A stretch of DNA of 24,931 bases, from NCBI GenBank assembly GCA_021788685.1, contig JAJYKH010000004.1, positions 1 to 24,931 of the forward strand, written 5' to 3'. The notes beneath the pieces are model-generated. The model was not told the DNA's origin. It saw only the letters and a list, made by a program, of their open reading frames with translations, and searched no databases. The position numbers and the translations under genes are program-made. This DNA is from Deltaproteobacteria bacterium (GTDB lineage: Bacteria > Desulfobacterota > Desulfobulbia > Desulfobulbales > UBA5123). Shown piece by piece: positions 15,159 through 21,158 of the stretch (positions are counted from its first letter, which is position 1; each line of letters begins with the position of its first letter).

Positions 15159-15851
15159 TTGAAAAGGATCGCCATCATTCCGGCTAGGGGAGGATCGAAG
15201 CGGCTGCCCCGGAAAAATATCCTGCCGGTGGCTGGACGACCGCTGCTTTCCTACCCCATTCGCGCTGCCCGGGAGAGCGGTCTTTTCGAAAGAGTGATCG
15301 TCTCCACGGAGGATGATGAAATTGCCGGTATTGCCAGCAAGGCCGGGGGCGAAGTCCTGCAGCGGCCTCTTGAGCTCGCCGGTGATCGCTCGACGGTGGT
15401 GGAAGTCTGCCTTCATGTCCTGGCGTCTCTGAAAGACCACTCCATTTCGGAATTTTGCTGCCTTTACGCGACGGCCCTTTTCATCACGGCAGACGATATC
15501 AAAAAATCACATGTCCTTCTGAAGGATGAGCCCCAGGCGGATTTTGTTATGGGGGTTTCTGGCTACGACCTCCACCCGATTCAGGCCCTTCGGGAAGACA
15601 ATGGTTTTCTGCAACCCATGTGGCCGGAATATGAAAGTCTGCAGTCGCAATTTTACCCGGAGCTGGTGGCGAGCAACGGCACCCTCTATTGGGCACGCGT
15701 GGAAGAATTCCGGCTGGCAAAAACATTCTACGGCCCCCGGCTGAAGGGCTTCAGGGTTCCCCGCAGCCGGTTGATCGATATCAATACGCCGGAAGAGCTT
15801 CAAGAGGCCCGAAGAATGGCGGAACGGATTTTCGCCGAAAAGCGAGATTGA
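15159..15851 (+). CDS. pseF: PseF-like CMP-nonulosonic acid cytidylyltransferase
   Basis: The enzyme activates the nine-carbon acid with CTP to CMP-sugar, the donor for glycosyltransfer. The 230-residue protein opens with the nucleotide-binding signature AIIPARGGSKRLPRKN. It continues with VIVSTEDDEIAGIA, a PseF-like middle (ADDIKKSHVLL, HPIQAL, NGTLYW) and the terminal block RLIDINTPEELQEA. The likely start is TTG 15159: it sits five bases after the upstream stop, GGAG (15147-15150) is well placed, and the family N-terminus (KRIAIIPARGG) follows directly. An ATG at 15102 lies inside the previous gene. PseF is favoured over NeuA or legionaminic forms because of the surrounding pse genes. It is the only cytidylyltransferase in the window. 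Confidence 0.85.
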   Translation: MKRIAIIPARGGSKRLPRKNILPVAGRPLLSYPIRAARESGLFERVIVSTEDDEIAGIASKAGGEVLQRPLELAGDRSTVVEVCLHVLASLKDHSISEFCCLYATALFITADDIKKSHVLLKDEPQADFVMGVSGYDLHPIQALREDNGFLQPMWPEYESLQSQFYPELVASNGTLYWARVEEFRLAKTFYGPRLKGFRVPRSRLIDINTPEELQEARRMAERIFAEKRD

Positions 15852-15858
15852 GGAGCGG

Positions 15859-16485
15859 ATGATGAGTCGCTATCAGACCGATCAGGAAGCATTTTGGGCC
15901 GGAGGGTTCGGCGACGAGTACCTGCTCAGGAATCAGGGGGAAAAGGTGGTGGCCAGCAATCTCCATCTTTTCGCCCGCGTACTGTCCGCCACGAGCGGGG
16001 TCGCCTCAATCATGGAGCTGGGGGCCAATGTTGGTCTGAACTTGAAGGCCCTGGCCCGCTTGCTGCCGGGCGTCCAGATGGAGGCCGTCGAGATCAACGA
16101 AAAAGCCGCTGCCAGCCTGGAGCAATGGGGAGGGGCCCGGGTCCACCGATGCTCCATCCTCGAATTCCAGCCGGAGATCCAGAGCGATCTCGTTTTCACG
16201 AAAGGGGTTCTCATTCATATCGACCCCGAAAAGATCCCGGTGGCTTACGATCTCCTCCACAGGGCCAGCCGGCGCTACATCTGCGTGATCGAATACTACA
16301 ACCCGAGTCCGGTGGCGGTTTCCTACCGGGGGCACAACGACAGGTTGTTCAAAAGAGATTTCGCCGGCGATTTGCTCGATCGTTTCGAGAACCTGCGGCT
16401 GGTGGATTACGGGTTCGTCTATCGGCGGGACAGAAATTTTCCGCAAGACGACGTCACGTGGTTCCTCTTGGAAAAGATGGGGTGA
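15859..16485 (+). CDS. Pseudaminic acid biosynthesis-associated SAM methylase
   Basis: The 208-residue protein matches the methylases repeatedly found in pseudaminic acid loci. It has the SAM-binding loop MELGANVGLNLKALARLLPG (about residues 53-72), the acidic end of strand beta-2 (VEINEKAA), and FTKGVLIHIDPEKIP. IEYYNPSPVAVSYRGHNDRL and KRDFAGDLLD follow, and it ends DVTWFLLEK. The substrate is not established; a pathway intermediate or the finished sugar is likely. Two ATGs in tandem (15859, 15862) could start it, and GGAG precedes both. It lies seven bases after the cytidylyltransferase gene and overlaps pseG as GTGA. Family recognition is from conserved motifs remembered for this group, with good confidence. 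Confidence 0.85.
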   Translation: MMSRYQTDQEAFWAGGFGDEYLLRNQGEKVVASNLHLFARVLSATSGVASIMELGANVGLNLKALARLLPGVQMEAVEINEKAAASLEQWGGARVHRCSILEFQPEIQSDLVFTKGVLIHIDPEKIPVAYDLLHRASRRYICVIEYYNPSPVAVSYRGHNDRLFKRDFAGDLLDRFENLRLVDYGFVYRRDRNFPQDDVTWFLLEKMG

Positions 16486-17525
16486 AAAAGCCACTCGTCA
16501 TCAGGGCTGATGCCAATGAAAAAATCGGCCTCGGGCACGTCATGCGCTGCCTGGGGCTGGCCCAGCTCTGGCGCGAAAAGCGGGGGCCTGTCACCTTCGT
16601 TTCGGCCAACGACGGGATGGCCGCGCGGGAGAGATTGACCCGGGAGGGAATGCAGGTTCTTGTTAACCACGTGCCGGCAGGCTCCAGGGAGGATGCCGCG
16701 GAGACGGCGGCTATTGCCCTGAGAGAGGGAAACGCCTGGATCGTGGTCGACGGGTACCATTTCAGTGGCCTCTACCAAAAGGCGATTAAAGATTCGGGAT
16801 GCCGGCTGCTCTGCCTGGACGACTACGGGCACGCAGAACATTACCACGCCGACATCATCGTTAACCAGAACCTCCAAGCAGAAAAGGGGTTGTATCCAAG
16901 GCGGGAGGCAAACACCAAGTTGCTGCTGGGGCCGCGGTATATTCTGCTGCGGGATGAATTCAGGCGGCGGAGCAAGCAGGAGAAGGCCTTCTTGGCAAGA
17001 GCCCGAAAAATTCTGGTGACCATGGGCGGCAGCGATCAAGAAGGCGCGACCTTGCGGGTCGTTCGGGCGCTGCATTTCCTCCAGGGGCAGGAGGGCTACG
17101 AAGTGCGGGTGGTCGCCGGCCCCGCCTACCCCTGCCTGCCCACCCTCCGGCAAGCGGTTCGAGAAGCCGGTGAAGGCTTTCGGCTGTGTTGCGACGTGCA
17201 GGATATGGCCGAGCTGATGGCGTGGGCGGATCTGGCTATTACGGCGGGGGGAAGTACCTGCTGGGAGCTGGCGTGCATGAAGGTGCCAACCATCGTCATC
17301 GTTCTCTCCCGCGACCAGGAGCCGGTCGCCGCCGCCATGGCGACCAGGGCAGGGACCGTCAACCTGGGCTGGCATCACGAGGTTTCGGAGCGGCATCTCC
17401 AGAAGGCGGTAGGAGAGGTGGCCTTTGACCGGACCCGGCGAGAACAGATCGCCCGCGCGGCTGCTTCCTTCGTGGACGGGAAGGGGGCCGAGCGGGTTAT
17501 CCAGGAGATGCAGGAGAGATCATGA
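16482..17525 (+). CDS. pseG: PseG UDP-sugar hydrolase of pseudaminic acid pathway
   Basis: PseG removes UDP from UDP-2,4-diacetamido-2,4,6-trideoxy-beta-L-altropyranose, giving the free sugar for PseI. The 347-residue GT-B-like protein carries the signature RADANEKIGLGHVMRCLGLA with catalytic His19. It also has VVDGYHFSGLYQKAI, LCLDDYGHAEHYHADIIVNQ, a nucleotide loop ILVTMGGSDQEGATLRV and the UDP-binding C-terminal block ITAGGSTCWELACMKVPTI. GTG 16482 overlaps the preceding stop in the string GTGA, so translational coupling supports this start. Similarity begins immediately (KKPLVIRADANEK). The open frame reaches further upstream, but that part is only a shadow of the methylase gene. The 3' end overlaps pseI by four bases. 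Confidence 0.9.
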   Translation: MKKPLVIRADANEKIGLGHVMRCLGLAQLWREKRGPVTFVSANDGMAARERLTREGMQVLVNHVPAGSREDAAETAAIALREGNAWIVVDGYHFSGLYQKAIKDSGCRLLCLDDYGHAEHYHADIIVNQNLQAEKGLYPRREANTKLLLGPRYILLRDEFRRRSKQEKAFLARARKILVTMGGSDQEGATLRVVRALHFLQGQEGYEVRVVAGPAYPCLPTLRQAVREAGEGFRLCCDVQDMAELMAWADLAITAGGSTCWELACMKVPTIVIVLSRDQEPVAAAMATRAGTVNLGWHHEVSERHLQKAVGEVAFDRTRREQIARAAASFVDGKGAERVIQEMQERS

Positions 17526-18595
17526 GCTATCCCGAACCTTCTCGGTCGCCGGCCATCCGGATCGGCGATCGCGTCATCGGCGGCGGCCAGCCGTGCTTCA
17601 TCGTGGCGGAGATCGGAATCAATCACAACGGCGATGTCGAATTGGCCAAGGAGATGATCGATGCCGCGGCGGAGGCGGGCGCCGACTCGGTGAAGTTCCA
17701 AAATTACCGGACCGAGGATTTCATCGCTGATTCCAGCCTCACCTACGAATACCATTCTGCGGGCCGCAGGATCATCGAATCGCAGTTCCACATGTTCAAG
17801 CGTTACGAATTGAGCCCCCGGGCCCTGCAGGCCTTGAAAGAGCATTGTGACCAGCGGGGCGTCATTTTCCACAGTACCCCGACCAATGAGCAGGGCGTCC
17901 GGGATCTGGTGGCCCTCGGGTGCCCGGTCTTGAAGAACGGCTCGGATTTCCTGAGCCATCTCCCCCTCATTCAGGCCATGGGGCGCACCGGCTTGCCGAC
18001 GGTTCTTTCCACCGGCATGGCCACCCTGGCTGACATCGAAGAAGCCGTGCAGGCCTTCCGGAGCACCGGCAATGATCAGCTGCTCCTCCTTCATTGCACG
18101 TCCCGGTACCCGACCCCGCCCGGGGAGGTGCACCTGCGGAAGATTCCCTCCCTGGCCTCCTATTTTCAAATCCCTGTGGGCTTCAGCGATCACAGCGAGG
18201 GATGGGAAGCGGCCGCCGGGGCGGTGGCACTGGGGGCCTGTTGGATCGAGAAGCATTTCACGCTGGACAAAAATCTCCCGGGTCCCGATCATCGCTTCTC
18301 CGCCGATCCCGAGGAATTCCGGGCACAGGTCCGGGTGGTGAGAGCCATCGAGCACAGGTTGGGCTCATCCGAGATCGGCCATACCGAAAGCGAAGGGCCG
18401 AACCGACGGGATTTCAGGCTGTCGTGCGTGGTCGCGCGGCCTATACCCAGGGGAAAGGCGCTCGTCGATGGTGACATCGTCTTCAGGCGCCCTGGGTGGG
18501 GGCTGCCACCGAAGGAGGCCCCCACGCTGCTCGGAAGGCGGGCGAAAAGGGAGATGCAGCCCGGGGAAGTGATCGACCCCCGTGACTTGGAATAG
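17522..18595 (+). CDS. pseI: PseI-type pseudaminic acid synthase (NeuB family)
   Basis: PseI condenses the PseG product with phosphoenolpyruvate to form pseudaminic acid. The 357-residue protein retains the active-site set: AEIGINHNGD, DSVKFQNYRTEDF, TPTNEQGV, STGMATLADIEEAV, LLHCTSRYPTP, GFSDHSEGWEAA and the metal-binding His of EKHFTLDKNLPGPDH. An SAF domain (CVVARPIPRGKAL, FRRPGWGLPP) ends the protein. The catalytic KxGSxE position reads KNGSDF, with Asp replacing Glu, and the divergent paralogue shows the same change. The ATG overlaps the pseG stop (ATGA, 17522-17525). Sugar specificity (Pse versus Leg or Neu) is inferred from the linked pseB, pseC and pseG genes rather than from sequence alone. 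Confidence 0.88.
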   Translation: MSYPEPSRSPAIRIGDRVIGGGQPCFIVAEIGINHNGDVELAKEMIDAAAEAGADSVKFQNYRTEDFIADSSLTYEYHSAGRRIIESQFHMFKRYELSPRALQALKEHCDQRGVIFHSTPTNEQGVRDLVALGCPVLKNGSDFLSHLPLIQAMGRTGLPTVLSTGMATLADIEEAVQAFRSTGNDQLLLLHCTSRYPTPPGEVHLRKIPSLASYFQIPVGFSDHSEGWEAAAGAVALGACWIEKHFTLDKNLPGPDHRFSADPEEFRAQVRVVRAIEHRLGSSEIGHTESEGPNRRDFRLSCVVARPIPRGKALVDGDIVFRRPGWGLPPKEAPTLLGRRAKREMQPGEVIDPRDLE

Positions 18596-18607
18596 CGAGA
18601 GTCCCGA

Positions 18608-19714
18608 ATGACGGCAGAAGCGGCAGTTATCAACTTGCGGTCCCTGGCCGAGGGCGACCAGGAGTTGCTGTTTGCCTGGCGCAACGATCCCTGGATCGTC
18701 GAGCGCAGCACCAGCAGGCGCCTGGTGAGCTGGCCCGAGCACAGGGCCTGGTGTGGGGAAGTGCTGTCGTCCCCTCTCCATCTGGCCTTCGTGATCACGA
18801 TCGATGGCGAAGAGGCGGGGCTGGTAAGGTTTCACCGGACCGATCCGGACCAGGCCGAAGTGTCGATCTACCTGATTGAGCGGTTCACGGGACGCGGCTG
18901 GGGAGTTGCCGTTCTCAGGAGAGCGTGCGCCCTCGCTTTTGCCGAATGGCCGATTCGCTCGGTGCGGGCCCATGTCCGGTCCGACAACGCGCCTTCCTGC
19001 TCCGCCTTCACCAGGGCCGGGTTTACATCTGCCGTTGCCCTTGGCAAGGATTGTCCGCCAAGCCATAAGGAGTTCCTCCTGGAGCGAGAAGAGGAAAAAT
19101 CAAATCCAACGGGCCAGGACCTCCACATGGAGCGCCTCCGGTCCTTCTACCTGCCCCTGCTCGGGACCGGGGAGGACACGTACCGGACGGTGGGATGGGG
19201 GTCGCAGCGAGGCCAGACCAGGCGCTTCGAGGTCCTTCTCGAGGTCGGCCAGATCGGGAACGGCTCCGTTTTGGACGTGGGGTGCGGGATCGGCCATTTG
19301 GCTGATCACCTGCAGCAGCTTGGCTATAAGGGGGATTACCTGGGGATCGATCTCGTTTCCGAGATGGTGGCTACCGCGTCGAGCCGCTGCCCCGGTTGGA
19401 GCTTCCGGGTGGCGGACCTCGCTGCCCCCGATTCCGCTTTGCGGCGAGATTTCGTTTTCGGCAGCGGGCTGTTCACCTTTGCCGACGAAGGGTTGATGTG
19501 CGAAACCATCGCCAGGATGTATTCGCTGTGCCAAGTGGCCGTGGCGGTCAACTCGCTCAGCTCGTGGGCTGCCTCTCAGGAATCGGGCGAATTCCACGCC
19601 GATCCGGCAAAGGTCCTCGCCTTCTGCTCCCGGTTGACATCCCGGGTCGTTCTCCGCCACGATTACATGCCCCACGATTTCACCATCTACCTGTACCGCG
19701 GGAAGGGATCGTGA
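18608..19714 (+). CDS. pseH: PseH-like N-acetyltransferase fused to SAM methyltransferase
   Basis: PseH acetylates the 4-amino group made by PseC using acetyl-CoA. Residues 1 to about 165 are a GNAT domain: NLRSLAEGDQELLFAWRNDP at the start, the acetyl-CoA loop GRGWGVAVL near residues 95-103, and VRSDNAPSCSAFTRAGF. After a short polar linker (about 166-180), residues 185-368 form a class I methyltransferase. Its SAM loop is VLDVGCGIGHLADHL (Asp223, Gly225, Gly227, Gly229), followed by YLGIDLVSEMV, FGSGLF and an ending typical of small-molecule methylases. The GNAT step is the only pse step otherwise missing from the cluster, which supports the role. The methyl acceptor is unknown. Normal PseH is about 160-200 residues, so the fusion is notable. 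Its stop overlaps the next start as GTGA. Confidence 0.82.
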   Translation: MTAEAAVINLRSLAEGDQELLFAWRNDPWIVERSTSRRLVSWPEHRAWCGEVLSSPLHLAFVITIDGEEAGLVRFHRTDPDQAEVSIYLIERFTGRGWGVAVLRRACALAFAEWPIRSVRAHVRSDNAPSCSAFTRAGFTSAVALGKDCPPSHKEFLLEREEEKSNPTGQDLHMERLRSFYLPLLGTGEDTYRTVGWGSQRGQTRRFEVLLEVGQIGNGSVLDVGCGIGHLADHLQQLGYKGDYLGIDLVSEMVATASSRCPGWSFRVADLAAPDSALRRDFVFGSGLFTFADEGLMCETIARMYSLCQVAVAVNSLSSWAASQESGEFHADPAKVLAFCSRLTSRVVLRHDYMPHDFTIYLYRGKGS

Positions 19715-20433
19715 AGATCGTTTCCATCAACCAACCGGCATACCTCCCTTGGCTGGGGCACCTGCACCGGATCGCCGCCAGCGACTGCCACATCGTTCTG
19801 GACCATGTACAGTTCGAAAAGAACAGCTTCGTCAACCGGAACAAGGTTAGAACGGGCAACGGTTCCTGCTGGTTGACCGTGCCGGTGAAGACCAAGGGGA
19901 AGTTCGGCGAGCTGCCCATCAGGGCGCTGGAGATCAACAACGAGGTGCCCTGGCGGGAAAAGCATTGGAAAACCATGGCGCAGAGCTATGGGAAGGCTCC
20001 CTTCTGGCAGGACCACCGGCCGTTTTTCGAAGAGGTTTACAAACAGGAGTGGCGCCTTCTCGCCGACCTCTGCCGGACGGTCACCTCGTACCTCCTGAAG
20101 GCCTTTTGCATCGCAACGCCCCTCCTCTCCAGCTCTGACATGGAGCCACACGGGAGAAAGGATGAGTTGGTCCTCGATCTCTGCCTGAAAGCTGGGGCGG
20201 AGATGTACCTTTCCGGTCCCCTCGGCAGGAACTATTTGCGGGAGGAGATTTTTGCCGGGCGCGGGATAGAGGTCCGCTATCAGGACTACATCCATCCTGA
20301 GTATGCCCAGGCGTTCAAGGGGTTTGAGCCGTTCATGGCCGGAATCGATCTACTTTTCAATCATGGTCCCGAAAGCCATCGCATTCTGCTGTCCGGCAAT
20401 GGAATCGGGTGCTGCGCGAAGGAGAATTCATGA
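19711..20433 (+). CDS. WbqC-family protein
   Basis: WbqC-like proteins occur in O-antigen and flagellar glycan clusters; their biochemical role is not settled. The 240-residue protein begins with the family opening KIVSINQPAYLPWLGHLHRI. It continues with HIVLDHVQFEKNSFVNRNK, WLTVPVKTKGKF, KHWKTM and YLSGPLGRNYL, and then GIEVRYQDYIHPEY near the end. GTG 19711 overlaps the upstream stop in GTGA, with GGAAGGG just before it. The open frame also extends upstream to 19396, but that part lies within the methyltransferase domain of the previous gene. The stop overlaps the PIG-L gene start (ATGA). The context suggests a role in assembling or decorating the pseudaminic-acid-derived glycan. Confidence 0.82.
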   Translation: MKIVSINQPAYLPWLGHLHRIAASDCHIVLDHVQFEKNSFVNRNKVRTGNGSCWLTVPVKTKGKFGELPIRALEINNEVPWREKHWKTMAQSYGKAPFWQDHRPFFEEVYKQEWRLLADLCRTVTSYLLKAFCIATPLLSSSDMEPHGRKDELVLDLCLKAGAEMYLSGPLGRNYLREEIFAGRGIEVRYQDYIHPEYAQAFKGFEPFMAGIDLLFNHGPESHRILLSGNGIGCCAKENS

Positions 20434-21131
20434 AGGTCCTGGTCATTGCCGCCCACCCGGACGATGAAGTGCTTGGGTGCGGGGGCACGATAAAACGGCT
20501 GGCACAGGAGGGGCATGCGATCACAATTGCCATTCTGGGGGAAGGGATTACTTCCCGTCATCGGACCCGGAACGAGGCGGATGGTAATCTTGTCTCGCAA
20601 CTCGAACAGTGCAGCCATCGGGTCGGGAAGTTTCTGGATGCACGTCGAGTGTTAACCAGAGGCATTCCTGATAATCGATTCGATTCACTGCCTCTCTTGG
20701 AAGTTGTCAAAATTGTAGAAGAAATTATCGAAGAAATAAATCCGGAAGTGATTTTTACCCATCATGGCGGCGATCTTAATATAGATCACATGGTCGTCCA
20801 TCGGGCAGTCCTCACGGCGTCGAGGTGCCTCCCTGATCAAATAATTCAGAGCGTATATACATTTGAGGTACCTTCTTCCACAGAATGGGCTTTTCAACAG
20901 TTTGCACCTGTTTTTTCCCCAAACTTTTTCATTGATATCACGGAAACCATGGAAGACAAGGTTCGGGCGATGTCCATGTATGAATCGGAAGAACGGGCGT
21001 TCCCGCACCCCCGTTCGCCTCAATCGTTGGAGGCCATCGCCAAGCGCTGGGGCAGTGTGGTCGGTTGTAATAGGGCGGAGGCATTTCAAATGGTTCGACG
21101 AGTCTGCCATATTCGAGAAAAATGTCTTTGA
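20430..21131 (+). CDS. PIG-L/LmbE-family zinc-dependent N-deacetylase
   Basis: Family members remove acetyl groups from N-acetylated sugars with a zinc ion held by His, Asp and a second His. In this 233-residue protein the site is His9-Pro-Asp-Asp12-Glu (AAHPDDEVLGCGGT) and His120 (GGDLNIDHMVVH), the spacing expected for the fold. ATG 20430 overlaps the WbqC-family stop (ATGA) and is preceded by GAAGGAGA. The natural substrate is unknown; a diacetamido sugar or its nucleotide form from this operon is the obvious candidate. Base composition becomes visibly more AT-rich from about 20640 into the next gene. That may mark a separately acquired block. Confidence 0.86.
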   Translation: MKVLVIAAHPDDEVLGCGGTIKRLAQEGHAITIAILGEGITSRHRTRNEADGNLVSQLEQCSHRVGKFLDARRVLTRGIPDNRFDSLPLLEVVKIVEEIIEEINPEVIFTHHGGDLNIDHMVVHRAVLTASRCLPDQIIQSVYTFEVPSSTEWAFQQFAPVFSPNFFIDITETMEDKVRAMSMYESEERAFPHPRSPQSLEAIAKRWGSVVGCNRAEAFQMVRRVCHIREKCL

Positions 21132-21158
21132 TATCGCCTTAAAAGGAAAAAATTCAAA

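Noticed and set aside
15894..16481. Extension of the PseG frame far upstream
   Set aside because: This part overlaps the methylase gene in another frame. Coupled GTG 16482 fits the PseG N-terminus exactly.
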